Part shown: positions 1-12,464 of the stretch, one piece after another | How positions within the stretch are numbered: the stretch's first letter is position 1 | Layout: each line of letters opens with the position of its first letter | Source of the DNA: Garcia nutans | Lineage: Eukaryota; Streptophyta; Magnoliopsida; Malpighiales; Euphorbiaceae | Assembly (NCBI GenBank): GCA_947685225.1 | Contig: CANTUV010000024.1 | Span: forward strand, 16,200,001-16,264,000 | Direction of reading: 5' to 3' | Length of the DNA stretch: 64,000 bases | Made by a program: the position numbers and the translations under genes | The notes under the pieces: generated by a model | What the model saw: only the letters and a program-made list of their open reading frames with translations | Database searches by the model: none | Told to the model about the DNA's origin: nothing

Positions 1-430
1 TCCAGAACCTAAATTAAGTCCAACACTTACCTCGGGTCTAGAACCTAAATTAAGTCCAAAACTTACCTCAGATCTATAACCCAAATTATTTTTAAGTCCA
101 GAACTTACCTCGGGTCCAGAACCTAAATTAAGTCCAGAACTTACCTTGGGTCTAAAACCTAAATTAAGTCTAGAACTTACCTCGGGTCCAGAACTTAAAT
201 TAAGTCCAAAACATACCTCAGGTCTAGAACCCAAATTATTTTTAAGTCCAGAACTTACCTTGGGTCTAGAATCCAAATTATTTTTAAGTCTAGAACTTAC
301 CTCAGATCTAGAACCTAAATTAAGTCCAGAACTTATCTCAGGTCCAGAACCCAAAATTGTTTTAAGTCCAGAACTTACCTCGGATACAAAACCTAAATCT
401 TAAATTCACCTTGGGTCCAGAATCTAAATT
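1..430. repeat. Imperfect tandem array near the 3' end of a gag-only element
   Basis: About ten degenerate units of roughly 35-40 bases, each built around AAGTCCAGAACTTACCTCGG followed by AGAACCTAAATT. A related array of the same general design lies at 15535-15790, also just upstream of a polypurine tract and an LTR. The array is therefore a family trait of the internal 3' end, not random satellite. Short ORFs through it are products of the repeat (leucine/serine/proline-rich) and are not taken as genes. Confidence 0.8.
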
Positions 431-544
431 ATTTGTTAATCCAGAGCTCAAACCAACATTGAGTACAGAGTCCAGTATGGCTCTAAATCCAATAAAAAAT
501 CACATTGCTTTTTGCTCTCTTTTGTTTTAGTTTGAGATCGCTCA

Positions 545-558
545 AGCAGGGGGCAAAC
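545..558 (+). other. Polypurine tract before LTR A
   Basis: AGCAGGGGGCAAAC lies directly before the LTR start TGTATACCC. The matching place at 15891-15905 reads AAGTAGGGGCAAAC before TGTAGACCC, and the 60 bases upstream are also similar in the two places. A polypurine tract primes plus-strand synthesis, so it marks the 3' end of an internal region. Here it belongs to an element lying mostly left of the window. Confidence 0.75.
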
Positions 559-1341
559 TGTATACCCTTAATTTTTGACCCAGTTTGATCCGAGATTTAT
601 AAACAGTCTAAAATAATTTTTATGATGTTTTAATTAAATAATATTTATTTTTAGTTTTAATAAAAAAATTAAAAGGTAACAATAAAAAGGATAAAAAATA
701 AATAAATAAAAAATCAGCGATGGAAATTTTTCATCACTGACGCAGATTTTTCTGTGGCGAAATGGCCATAGGCCAATATGCAGCAGGATTTTCCTGCGAT
801 ACCTCATGTATTAAGCATCATGTAATTTAAATTGCTTTTATATTTTGGACCAATGTAAAGGACACGTTTCCACCTTTCGGTGTGTGTCCTATTTAGTTTT
901 AGACATGGATAATGTAAGGACATGTTTCCATCCTCGGATGGTTGGGTGTCCATTTATTTATTTTGTTTGGACATTGCTTTAATTTTAATTTAATGATGCT
1001 TTATTTTAATTATTGCGTGTAGTATGGATAATATTGTTATACTTAAGAATTTTATAATATTTAGACCTGCAAAAGGAGGCCGGTTCTAATGAACTGGACG
1101 TTGTGGGGGTGCTAGGCAGTTTCTCATCTTTTCCACATGTACCCAACTTTTCGAACCCATTAGGTGGTTGGGGATTCCTTAGGAATTGAGTCATCCACCC
1201 CTTTCTTTTTCCCGGCTCGTCCGGGTGGCGACTTCATTTTTTCTAGGCTTAGGCCCGTGTTCTCTAAGGCCCCGAGCCTAAATAGTGCCGAAGTCACAAG
1301 AACTATTCTACCGAGAGTGGGGGCAAAAATCCCTGCTCACA
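559..1341 (+). repeat. LTR A of a gag-only Tat-related element, internally deleted
   Basis: Starts TGTATACCCTTAATTTTTGA after a polypurine tract and ends near CTGCTCACA, about 100 bases before a gag ORF. It aligns with LTR B (15906-18214) at both ends, including the AAGGAGGCCGGTTCTAATGA block near 1072. It lacks the middle part corresponding to about 16500-17660 of LTR B, which holds the TATA box. It acts formally as the 3' LTR of the element on its left and the 5' LTR of the element on its right. The exact 3' end is uncertain by a few bases. Confidence 0.7.
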
Positions 1342-1442
1342 CTCACAGACTTGGAGTACAGTAGCTCAAGAGTGTACGATAACCTCACCTACGCAGTGAC
1401 ATAGAATCTAGCAGCAACTTAATTGCCTTCTCGCCAAGAATA
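1342..1442 (+). other. Leader between LTR A and gag
   Basis: Short untranslated leader. A primer-binding site is expected at its left end, but I cannot match the sequence confidently to a tRNA 3' end. No other feature seen. Confidence 0.4.
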
Positions 1443-2413
1443 ATGGATCTAGAACAAATTCAAAGAATGGTGGATGATGCCCTCAATGCTAAGATGGAAG
1501 AACTAAAAGAGGTCCTGGCTGAGACCATGAAGAGCCAACTAGCTACACTTTTGGGAAACACTACTAAGGCATCTGCTAGTACCAAGAAGCCAAAGGACAA
1601 AGGGAAGGCTAAGGTTGGTGAAGTAGCTTTTTATGATGACAAAGTAGTCGTTGATGATGATGACGACGACTGGGTTTAATACTTTCAAGATTCTCAAGAT
1701 AAGAAGAAGAAGCAAAGTTTGTTCAAAGATCAGCCTTGGAAAAGATTGAGACCTCAGATGTTGAGAAGTTAATTGCTGATTTAGAAAAGAAATTTGAAAA
1801 GAAGTTGAAAACTGAAGAAATATCTAAAGTTGACATGTTATTTTAGCTAGATGAAGAGGTCCCATACAAGTTTAAGATGCCTTCTTTTGCAAAGTTTGAT
1901 GGGACTAAAAACCCTCATCTCCATGTGAAGCAATACATCACAGCTATGCAGTCCACCGGAGCTACTAAGGCTCAAACCCTAAGATACTTCAAGCTCTTAT
2001 TGGATCCTTTTGTCCAAAATTGGTTCAATACCTTAGATGATGGCACTCAAAAGAGCTGAAATTTGCTATACAAGGCCTTCATCCAACAATATGGGTACAA
2101 TGTCGAACAGGAAGTTACTTTGTTAGAGGTGGAGACCATTAGGCAGAGACCAAATGAGAACTTTGTTGATTATGTAAAGAGATGGAGAAATAAGGATGCA
2201 CTTCTCAAAAGGAGGCCTGATGAGTCGAACCAGATCAGAATGATAGTTAGAGGCGTCCTGCCTAATCTCCATGAAAGGCTATCTTACACCCTTATAAGGG
2301 ATTTCAAGGATCTTCTCCAAGTTGGTTTACAACTAGAAGAATGGAAAAGAGAGAAGTGCCATTTTTCTAGAAGAAAGAATGAGAGGGGAAATTATTAGTC
2401 TGGTGGCCATAGT
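1443..2413 (+). pseudogene. gag: Gag, N-terminal part, Tat-type, gag-only element (broken)
   Basis: The reading starts at ATG 1443 with a charged coiled-coil-like segment and an aspartate-rich stretch ending in a stop at 1677-1679. It then resumes in another frame, where the core gag (retrotrans_gag-like) domain lies at about 1850-2398, recognisable from residues such as MPSFAKFDGTKNPHLHVKQY. In-frame stops occur at 1844-1846 (TAG), 2057-2059 (TGA, where tryptophan is likely) and 2396-2398 (TAG). Gag forms the particle that packages element RNA. The frame is cut at 2413 by the Tekay-1 insertion and continues in the same frame at 12465. It is a decayed copy without coding capacity. Confidence 0.8.
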
Positions 2414-2675
2414 TGTAATATCCCAAAGTATACCCTAAAATTTTGGAGTGTTAATTGTTGTATTAGATTAAATAATTTAAAGTGCATATGTTATGTATAT
2501 GGAGATAAAAACAATATATATAAAAGTCATTGGGTTTTAGAATTCAAAAGAGATATTTTGATTAATTAAATGGATTTAATTATGTTAGTGGATGATGATG
2601 TTAGTGGGTAACTATTTTATTGTTTAAATGTATGGTGGAGATTGTTTTGAGGAGAGAGTAGTTGAAGAGTGTTGA

Positions 2676-2727
<52 letters not shown>

Positions 2728-5027
2728 TTCCTCGTTCACCTTCATCTTCTTTCTTTCTCTTTGGCCGGCCACCCTTATCAACCAAAGGAGAAGAGATTTT
2801 GTTTCTTCCAAGCTCAAAAGATTGAAGGTTTTCAAGAGATCAAGTTGGAGTTTTAAGGATTTTCTTCACTTTTGGTAAGTTTCCAACTTGTTTCTTGGTT
2901 TTCTTTTGAGTTTATGTTCTTGGGTTTGTTGGATGGTTGTTGTAGATGTGTTTATGGTTATTTGGTGTGTTTGAAGTGTTTTGTCTTAGTAACTTTGTTT
3001 TTTTTTTTTTTTGAGGTTGGATTGAAGAGAGTAAAGGGATGACTTTGGAGAAAGAGGCAAGTGTGTGGATTGAAAGGCAAGTGTGTGGATTTTGTGATTT
3101 TTGAGTTGTTTTATGGTTTACTCAAGTATTTTTGAGTTGTTGATGGTTTTGGTTGAGTTATGTGTGGTTGATTTGGCTTTTGGAAGATGAGTGTTGGTTG
3201 TGGCTTTGTTGGTGTTGATTTCAGGGTTTTTGGCTTGACACGCCCAAGAGCACGGCCATGTCTTTGGGCATGTCATTGGTTCTATTTTCTGGGTTGGTGA
3301 CATGAGCAGTGACACGCCCATGTCACTGATTGTGTCACAACTTCTGTGTTGTAATAGCATTGACACGGCTAGCGACAAGCCCATGTCACTGAGCGTGTCA
3401 TAGCTACTGTATTGTTAGAGGATTGACACGGCCAGTGACATGCCCGTGTCACTGAGCATGTCAAAGCTTCTGTGTTGTGAGTTTTGATCACAGTCAAGGA
3501 CACGCCCGTGTTGTAGAGCGTGTCAAGTGTAGAGTTTGTCCTAGATAGCCCTCTTTCTTATTTTCTTCTTTGTGTATTTCTAAGTGAGTGTGTATGATCA
3601 CCTTTGGATTAGGTTTTGAAGAGAGTTGAGCTACCTTTATTCAAGTGTTGAGAGTTATCTTGGAAGAGGAGTTGATAGAGTGGTGTTGTTGCTTTAAGAG
3701 ATAAGTACAAACTTTGAATGATTGCATACATGTACATGACATTGGGACTTAACACATTTAGTTGAAAAATGTGTTAAGTTACTTGATACATTGTTGATGA
3801 ATCAGTTATATGTTGTGATATGCATAATGTAAATTTTATTGATGTATCAATGCAATTGAGTAAAGTATTGTATATGAAAAGAAATGTGGAAATAGGTGAT
3901 ATGAGATGTGGAAACATAATGTAACCAATCGATATTGAAATGAAATAGAAGAATGAGAAAAGATGATATTATTATAAGGCAATGAGCCTATTTCGATTAT
4001 GAGAAATGAAATGAGATAAATGAATTAATTATGTGCCTAGTATGTTATTCAATTTTCAGAGTTCTGGGTTTGGTGGCATGCCTATGAATTGCTGGACAGG
4101 TGAAAAGACCGAGTCATAAGCCGAGTCCAGCTGAAAAATGTGAAATATGATGTTTTTGAGGTGAAAAGACTAGGTCGTAAGCCTCAAAAACTGTAACAGT
4201 CTAGCCGGGTTGAGGACCTAGATACTGGGGCCCTAGGGTCTAGCCGGGTTGAGGTCCAAGAGACTGGGTCAATTATAATCCATTGATATATATTGCCTAC
4301 GGGGCTAGACACATGGTGTCATTATGGACCAAAGCAGTAACTCTGAATTTTGAATAGCATATTAGTTTCATTTTGGGCCCATGTTTGTCTTTGTTTTAAT
4401 GTGAATTATGAAATGTGATGCAAATGATTAATATATTGAAATATATAATGTAATGAGTTGACATATTCATACGTATTGTGTATGAGCATCGCATTGATTT
4501 ATATTGAATCAAAGTTTGTACCACTAAGCTTTCTGCTTAGAGCGATTGTGGTTCATCGCGCAGGTGACAGGGTAGATCCGGTTGTGCCGGAAGGCTCGTC
4601 TAGACTGAGTCGAGTCTAGGCTTGAGTTGTGAGAGCAGTGTTGAGTTGTGGACATCACGATCAGAGATGAACTGCCAGCATGTATAAATTCATATTTTTG
4701 TAGTTATTGATTTTGATGTAAACATATGTATTTTCCGCTGCTTAATTAACAAATATTCTGAACAGACTATTTTAGATAAGCTTTTGGGTATTAATGTTAT
4801 ATATATATATATATGAATTTTAACAAAGAAATATTTTCTCTATTACTATTTATAATATAGGTTGAATGTTTTAAGTTTATTCAAACTGACTTATGATGCT
4901 TATATGTTAAAGACTAAAGTTTTGGGTTGTTTAGAAATGAACCGTAGCACCCCTTTATCCGGTATGCGTATATCGCTTGTTGTGCGGGCGTATGCGGTGT
5001 GCGTATATTGGGTGTGGGGGTGTTACA
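2414..5027 (+). repeat. Tekay-1 5' LTR
   Basis: Begins TGTAATATCCC and ends GGGTGTTACA. It contains a CTTT microsatellite (about 2676-2727), a GTAAGT donor-like site (2875-2880), a tandem array of GACACGCCC/GTGTCACTG palindromes (about 3235-3530) and the paired hairpins at about 4524-4565. It contains no gene. The adjacent PBS confirms that it is the 5' copy. Confidence 0.93.
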
Positions 5028-5049
5028 TTTATTTTGGTATCAGAGCCTA
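5028..5049 (+). other. Primer-binding site of Tekay-1 (initiator tRNA-Met type)
   Basis: TTTTGGTATCAGAGCC just inside the 5' LTR end. TGGTATCAGAGC is the standard plant LTR-element site complementary to the 3' end of initiator tRNA-Met. The same site occurs at 36522-36539. Confidence 0.9.
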
Positions 5050-5196
5050 AGTTTGAGGTTCTCAACCTAGGTGAATTGTAAGAAAAAGAAAATTTTGATT
5101 TTAAAATATTGTTTTTAAAAAAGATACATGCATTGGCACTGGCAGTTTCTGGTCTATGATGAGGTATATTCTGCTGTGTTGCAGATATAGGTAGTG

Positions 5197-7022
5197 ATGG
5201 CATCTTAGTCACGTCATTCTGTAGAAGGTAGTGCTGAGAGTGTAGCTCCTATTGAGGGTAGAGATGGAACTAGGGTGGAGATAGCTGGAGAGGCACCTGC
5301 TCCTGTGCCAGAGAGACCAGCTGCTGATGAGATGCCGCCAGTTTAGTTACGGCATGTAGTAGATTTGTTGAGGCAGTCTCCAGTGCAGGAGCCGCCACCG
5401 CCTCCACAGCCACAAGTACCGGTGAGGCAGTATGATAAATTAAGGAAATTGGGAGCTGAAGACTTCTTTGGTACTACAGATCCTGCTGTAGCTGAGTAGT
5501 GGTTGGATAGAGTTCAGAGGGTATTTATCTAGTTGTAAGCCACTCCTGAAGAGAAGTTTGATTATGCTAGATCTCTTCTGCAGAGAGATGCTTATGATTG
5601 GTGGAAGACGGTTCCCCATGCCATGGATGATCCACCGACTTTGTCTTATGGTGATTTTCTGCGGGAGTTTGAATAGAAGTATACTCCGAGGGAGTATAAG
5701 GATGCTAAAAAGATGGAGTTTCTAAATCTGAGACAGGATAATCGGACGGTGACAGAGTATGAGATAGAGTTCATCCGGTTGAGTCATTATGCCGGTGGGA
5801 TTATTTCAGATGAGATAGATCGGTGCAGGAGATTTGAGGAGGGGTTTAGGCCCTCTATTATGTGTATTGTTGCTGGTTCCCGGTATTAGGATCTTTCCCA
5901 GCTTGTTGCAGCAGCCAGAAGTGTTGAGAGAGCACAGGCTATTGCAGCAGCTGCTACTGAAGAGGAGACCCGAGTTAGGAGACCCGAGTTTGAGGCAGGG
6001 TCTTCATCTACAAAGAGAGGTCGAGGAGGTCATTTTCAGAGGTTCAGTAGGGGCCAGAGGCAGCCTGTTAGGTCAGTACCACATCAGAGGCAGAGATTGA
6101 GACCTACAGTTTCTGTGGCTAGTGCACCGACCCCAGTGGTTCAGAGATCTGTTCCACCTGTTTGTGTTCATTGTGGTAAAGCACATGGAGGTGAATGCAG
6201 GTGGAGGAGTACTTCGGGGGTATGTTTCAGATGCGGGTCACCGGACCATTTCATCAGAGATTGTCCCAAGCTACAGGAGGATAGGCAGGCAGATTCTGCA
6301 GTTTCTCGACCTAGTGTGAGAGGAGGTCATAGTAGCAGAGGTTTTAGTAGAGGTGGTAGACTTGGGTTCAGTCAGAGAGGGGGCTCTACATCCGGAGGTA
6401 GTACGCTAGATGAGGCTGGGCCTTCTTAGCGAGTGTATGTGATGCAGAGGCAGCCGGATGCTTCAGCTGTCATTGCAGGTACATTTTCTTTATTTGGTAT
6501 TTCAGTTCTTGCTTTGATTGATCCAGGATCTACTCATTCATATATAAGTGCATCCATCTTGCCTGTGTCTGTATTGCATTCTGAGTCCCTAGGATTTGGT
6601 GTTTTGGTGACAAATCCATTAGGGCATAGTGTTGTGGTGAGTAAGGTGCACCAAGATAATCCAGTTGTTGTTCAGGATGAGGAGTTTCTTGGTGATTTGA
6701 TTGAAATGCCTTTTAAGGAGTATGATTTAATTTTAGGCATGGATTGGTTGTCTAAGCATGGACCTGTAGTAGATTGTCAGAAGAAGTGTGTTACCCTGAG
6801 AACCGGTGATGGTAAAGATGTGATGGTATCTAGTGAGCAGAGACAACTTGCATCCATGTTTGTTTCAATTGTTACAGCTAGGAGGATGATTCAGAAAAGG
6901 TGTGATGCTTATCTTGCTCATGTTGTAGATACCAGAATAGTGGGTTCTCAACTTGATAGTATACCTACAGTTGCTGAATTCCCAGATGTGTTTCCTGAGG
7001 AGTTTCCAGGGTTACCCCCCTG
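5197..7022 (+). pseudogene. gag: Tekay-1 gag and protease (broken)
   Basis: Frame from ATG 5197, colinear with the gag of Tekay-2. Gag core is at about 5420-5980, a CCHC knuckle (CFRCGSPDHFIRDC) at about 6223-6262, and the protease active-site region with DPGS followed by THSY at about 6520-6545. In-frame stops are at 5206, 5344, 5497, 5530, 5536, 5674, 5887 and 6427; most stand where Tekay-2 has CAG or CAA. An extra base in a C-run at about 7014-7020 shifts the frame just before reverse transcriptase. Non-functional. Gag would form the particle and the protease would cleave the polyprotein. Confidence 0.88.
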
Positions 7023-9853
7023 AGAGAGAGATTGAGTTTGGTATCGATTTGTTGCCTGGTACCACTCCCATCTCTATTACTCTCTATCGAATGGCACCTG
7101 CTGAGTTGAGAGAGTTGAAGGTGCAGTTACAGGAGTTGTTAGATAAAGGGTTTGTTCGCCCTAGTGTTTCTCCATGGGGAGCTCCTGTTTTGTTTGTGAA
7201 GAAGAAGGATGGTACTTTGAGATTGTGCATTGATTATAGGCAGTTGAATAAAGTAACCATCAAAAATAAGTATCCTTTGCCTAGAATAGATGATCTCTTT
7301 TATTAGTTGAAGGGAGCAGCAGTTTTCTCCAAGATTAATTTGAGAACAGGGTACCATCAGTTGAGAATCAGAGAGGAAGATGTTCCTAAGACAGCTTTCC
7401 GCACAAGGTATGGGCATTATGAGTTTTTGGTAATGCCTTTTGGATTGACAAATGCACCTGCAGCTTTTATGGATTTTATGAATAGGGTGTTTAGACCCTA
7501 TCTGGATCAGTTTGTGGTGGCCTTTATTGATGATATTTTGGTATATTCGCATAATAAGGAGGAGCATGACGAGCACTTGCAGATTGTATTGCAGACCTTG
7601 AGAGAGAAGCAGTTGTATGCTAAGCTGTTGAAGTGTGAGTTTTGGCTTGATCAAGTGACTTTTCTCGGTCATGTAGTTTCAGCAGATGGTATTAGAGTTG
7701 ATCCGAGTAAAGTTGAGGCCATTTTGAATTGGAGTCCACCGAAGTCAGTGACTGATGTTAGAAGTTTTTTGGGTTTGGCAGGCTATTATCGACGATTTGT
7801 GAAGGGTTTTTCTTTGATAGATACTCCACTCACCAGATTACTTCGGAAAGGAGTTAGATTTGTGTGGACAGATCAGTGTCAAGCAAGCTTTGAGCAGTTG
7901 AAGGTGATGTTGACTCAAGCTCTTCTTCTTACCTTGCCTGTGGAAGATAAACCATATTTGATTTACAGTGATGCTTCACATAATGGTTTAGGATGTGTCT
8001 TGATGCAAGAGGGTAGAGTCATAGCTTATGCTTCTCGGCAGTTGAAGCCGCATGAGTTGAATTACCCGATGCATGATTTGGAGTTAGCATCTATAGTTTT
8101 TGCTTTAAAGATTTGGCGACACTATTTGTATGGGGAGAAGTGTTTTATCTATATGGATCATAAGAGTTTGAAATACTTGGGTGTTCAGAGAGAGCTAAAT
8201 CTTCGGCAGAGACGGTGGTTGGAATTGATCAAAGACTACGACTGTTTGATTGATTATCATCTTGGTAAGGCGAATGTTGTTGCTGATGCCTTGAGTCGGA
8301 AGTCTTTGGCAGGTTTGACTGCTTATTCGCTCTCGTTGCTTGTTGAGTTGAGAGCGTTGCATGCTAGTTTTGAATCATGTGATTATGGTGCATTGTTGGC
8401 TCAATTGCAGTTGAGACCGGTGTTGTTGGATCAGATTAAAGAGGCTCAATTGGCTGATGAGAAAATTCAAAAAGTTGTGTCAGAATGCCAAAAAGGAGAG
8501 AGCCGAGATTTTCTTATGAGAGATGATGGCAGCCATTGGTTTAAAGATAGACTGTGTGTTCCTAATGATGCAAGATTGAGAAAGATTATTTTAGAGGAAG
8601 CACATTAGTCGGCTTTTGCTATGCACCCTGGGAGTACCAAGATGTATCATGATTCAAAACAAAACTATTGGTGGTCAAGTATGAAGAGGGATATAGCAGA
8701 GTTTGTATCCAAGTGTCTCACTTGTCAGAGAGTGAAGGCCGAGCACCAAGTTCCAACAGGGTTGCTTCAACCTTTATCAATGCCTGAATGGAAGTGGGAG
8801 CGTGTAACAATGGATTTTGTGACTAGTTTGTCGTTGACTCAGAAGAAGCATGATGCAATTTGGGTAATTGTTGATCGGTTGATGAAGGCAGCTCATTTCC
8901 TTCCAGTTCGGATGGACTATTCTCTTGAGAAGTTGGTTGAGCTGTATATCAGTGAGATAGTGAGATTGCATGGAGTCCCAATTTCTTTAGTGTCTGATCA
9001 AGATCCTCGGTTTACTTCAAGGTTTTGGAAGAGTTTGCATGCTGCTTTGAGTTCTCGATTGCACTTTAGCACTACTTTTCATCCGCAGACAGATGAGCAG
9101 TCAGAAAGAGTGATACAGATTTTAGAGGACATGTTGAGAAGCTGTATCATTGATTTCTCTGGAAGTTGGGACAAACTCTTGCCATTGATGAAATTTGCTT
9201 ACAACAATAGTCATCAGTCAAGTATTAGAATGGCACCTTATGAGGCATTGTATGGAAGAAGTTGCAGGATGCCTCTATGTTGGAATGAAGTTGGAGAAGG
9301 CAAATTGGTTGGTCCTGATTTGATTAATGAGATAGAATAGAAAGTGAAAATAATTTGGGATCGGTAAAAAGCAGCCTCAGATCAGCAGAAGTCCTATTCA
9401 TATTTGAAAAGGAGAGACATAGAGTTTGATGTTGGAGATAAAGTATTTTTAAAAGTATCTCCTTGGAAGAGAATTTTGAGATTTGGCCGCAAAGGGAAGT
9501 TAAGTCCTCGTTTCATTGGATCTTACGAGGTACTGGAGAGAGTTGGACCAGTGACTTATCGATTAGCTTTGTCTCCTAAGTTGGATAAAATTCACAATGT
9601 CTTCCATGTATCTATGCTACGAAGGTACAGGTCAAACCCATCTCATGTTTTGTCAGTGGAATAAATTGAGGTGAGTCCAGATCTAACATTTGAAGAAGAA
9701 CCAGTGGTCATTTTAGCACATGGAGTGAAAGAGTTTAGACATAAGAAAGTGCCAATTGTGAGGGTTCTTTGGAAGAATCATGGTAGAGAAGAGGCAACTT
9801 GGGAGAGTGAGCAAGCGATGCGAGATCAGTATCCTCAATTATTCCAGACTTGA
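7023..9853 (+). pseudogene. pol: Tekay-1 pol: RT, RNase H, integrase, chromodomain (broken)
   Basis: After the frameshift the reading continues through reverse transcriptase (FIDDILVYS catalytic box at about 7525-7550), RNase H (IYSDASH at about 7960), the integrase HHCC zinc region (about 8606-8740), the integrase catalytic core (MDFV at about 8810, SDQDPRF at about 8995, SERV at about 9100) and a C-terminal chromodomain (about 9670-9840). In-frame stops occur at 7304, 8606, 9338, about 9366 and 9662. The chromodomain is the domain that in chromoviruses steers integration to heterochromatin. Pol products would copy and integrate the element, but this copy is dead. Confidence 0.92.
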
Positions 9854-9885
9854 GAACAGGTAATTTCAAGGATGAAATTTCTTTT

Positions 9886-9899
9886 TAGAGGGGGAGAAT
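9886..9899 (+). other. Polypurine tract of Tekay-1
   Basis: AGAGGGGGAGAATT directly before the 3' LTR, preceded by the GATGAAATTTC block that is also found before the tract of Tekay-2. Confidence 0.85.
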
Positions 9900-12459
9900 T
9901 TTAATATCCCAAAGTATACCCTAAAATTTTGGAGTTTTAATTGTTGTATCAGATTAAATAATTTAAAGTGTATATGTTATGTATATGGAGATAAAAACAA
10001 TATATATACAAGTCATTGGGTTTTAGAAGTCAAAAGAGATATTTTGATTAATTGAATGGATTTAATTATGTTAGTGGATGATGATGTTAGTGGGTGAATA
10101 TTTTATTGTTTAAATGTATGGTGGAGAGTGTTTTGAGGAGAGAGTAGTTGAAGAGTGTTGACTTTCTATCTTTCTTTCTTTCTTTCTTTCTATCTTCTTC
10201 CTCGTTCACCTTCATCTTCTTCTTTCCTTCTCTTTGGCCGGCCACCCTTATCAACCAAAGGAGAAGAGATTTTGTTGCTTCCAAGCTCAAAAGATTGAAG
10301 GTCTTCAAGAGATCAAGTTGGAGTTTTAAGGATTTTCTTCACTTTTGGTAAGTTTCCAACTTGTTTCTTGGTTTTCTTTTGAGTTTATGTTCTTGGGTTT
10401 GTTGGATGGTTGTTGTAGATGTGTTTATGGTTATTTTGGTGTGTTTGAAGTGTTTTGTCTTAGTAACTTTGTTTTTTTTTTTGGGGTTGGATTGAAGAGA
10501 GTAAAGGGATGACTTTGGTGAAAGAGGCAAGTGTGTGGATTGAAAGGCAAGTGTGTGGATTGTGTGATTTTTGAGTTGTTTTAAGGTTTACTCAAGTATT
10601 TTTGAGTTGTCGATGGTTTTGGTTGAGTTATGTGTGGTTGATTTGGCTTTTGGAAGATGAGTGTTTGTTGTGGCTTTGTGTTTTTGGCCTGACACACCCA
10701 GGAGCACGACCATGTCTTTGGGCCTGTCGTTGGTTCTGTTTTCTGGGTTGGTGACACGAGCAGTGACACGCCCATGTCACTGAGCGTGTGACAACTTCTG
10801 TGTTGTAGTAGCATTGACACGGCCAGTGACACACCCATGTCACTGAGCGTGTCATAGCTACTGTGTTGTTAATTGACACGGCCAGTGACACGCCCATGTC
10901 ACTGAGCGTGTCAAAGCTTCTGTGTTGTGAGTTTTGGGCACGGTCAAGGACACGCCTGTGTTGTAGAGCGTATCAAGTGTAGAGTTTGCCCTAGATAGCT
11001 CTCTTACTTATTTTTTTCTTATGTATTTCTAAGTGAGTGTGTATGATCACCTTTGGATTAGGGTTTGAAGAGAGTTGAGCTACCTTTATTCAAGTGTTGA
11101 GAGTTATCTTGGAAGAGGAGTTGATAGAGTGATGTTCTTGCTTTAAGAGGTAAGTACAAACTTTGAATGATTGCATACATGTACATGACATTGGGACTTA
11201 ACACATTTAGTTGAAAATTGTGTTAAGTTACTTGATACATTGTTGATGAATGAGTTATATGTTGTGATATGCATAATGTGAATTTTATTGATGTATCAAT
11301 GCAATTGAGTAAAGTATTGTATATGAAAAGAAATGTGGAAATAGATGATATGAGATGTGAAAACATAATGTAACCAATCGATATTGAAATAAAATAGAAG
11401 AATGAGAAAAGATGATATTATTATAAGGCAATGAGCCTATTTCGATTATGAGAAATGAAATGAGATAAATGAATTAATTGTGTGCCTAGTATGTTATTCA
11501 ATTTTCAGAGTTCTGGGTTTGGCAGCATGCCTATGAATTGCTGGACAGGTGAAAAGATTGGGTCGTAAGTTGAGTCCAGCTGAAAAATGTGAAATATGAT
11601 GTTTTTGAGGTCGTAAGCCTAAAAAACTGTAACAGTCTAGCCGGGTTGAGGACCAAGATACTAGGGCCCTAGGGTCTAGCCGGGTTGAGGTCCAAGAGAC
11701 TGGGTCTGTTATAATCCATGGATATATATTGCCTACGGGGCTAGACACATGGTGTCATTATGGACCAAAGCAGTAACTCTGAATTTTGAATAGCATATTA
11801 GTTTCATTTTGGGCCCATGTTTGTCTTTGTTTTAATGTGAATTATGAAATGTGATGCAAATGATTAATATATTGAAATATATAATGTAATGAGTTGACAT
11901 ATTCATATGTATTGTGTATGAGCATCGCATTGATTTATATTGAATCAAAGTTTGTACCACTAAGCTTTCTGCTTAGCGCGATTGTGGTTCACCACGCAGG
12001 TGACAGGGTAGATCCGGTTGTGCCGGAAGGCTTGTCTAGACCGAGTCGAGTCTAGGCTTGAGTTGTGAGAGCAGTGTTGAGTTGTGGACATCACGATCAG
12101 AGATGAACTACCAGCATGTATAAATTCATATTTTTGTACTTATCAATTTTGATGTAAACATATGTATTTTCCGCTGCTTAATTAACAAATATTCTAAACA
12201 GACTATTTTAGATAAGCTTTTGGGTACTAATGTTATATATATATATGTATTTTAAAGAAGAAATATTTTCTTTATTACTATTTATAATATAGGTTGAATG
12301 TTTTAAGTTTTTTCGGACTGACTTATGATGCTTATATGTTAAAGACTAAAGTTTTGGGTTGTTTAGAAATGAACCGAAGCACCCCTTTATCCGGCATGCG
12401 TATATCGCTTGTTGTGTAAGCGTATACGATGTGCGTATATTGTGTGTGGGGGTGTTACA
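9900..12459 (+). repeat. Tekay-1 3' LTR
   Basis: Colinear with the 5' LTR and ending GGTGTTACA. The first two bases are TT instead of TG, one sign of decay. It contains the GTAAGT donor-like site near 10348, the GACACG palindrome array (about 10690-10975) and the twin hairpins (about 11967-12003). It is followed by the target duplication ATAGT. Confidence 0.93.
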
Positions 12460-12464
12460 ATAGT

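Larger units (their letters stand above)
2409..12464 (+). mobile_element. Tekay-1: complete but decayed Tekay/Del chromovirus, nested in a gag gene
   Basis: A full LTR retrotransposon: 5' LTR 2414-5027, tRNA-Met-type primer site, gag-pol with several stops and one frameshift, polypurine tract, and 3' LTR 9900-12459. Perfect 5-base target duplications ATAGT flank it at 2409-2413 and 12460-12464. The C-terminal chromodomain and long LTRs place it with Tekay/Del chromoviruses. The two LTRs differ at dozens of places, so it is much older than Tekay-2 at 33941. It split the gag gene of the surrounding gag-only element. Confidence 0.95.

Noticed and set aside
146..403. 85-codon ORF in the left tandem array
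   Set aside because: Reading of a degenerate tandem repeat; low-complexity product and no support for translation.
3235..3530. Regularly spaced palindromic repeats that might be taken for a CRISPR array
   Set aside because: Spacers are themselves similar, the array sits in an LTR and is repeated in every family copy; plant nuclear context.
7139..7672. 177-codon reverse-strand ORF inside Tekay-1 RT
   Set aside because: It is the antisense shadow of the RT coding region, with no motif of its own and no equivalent open frame in Tekay-2.
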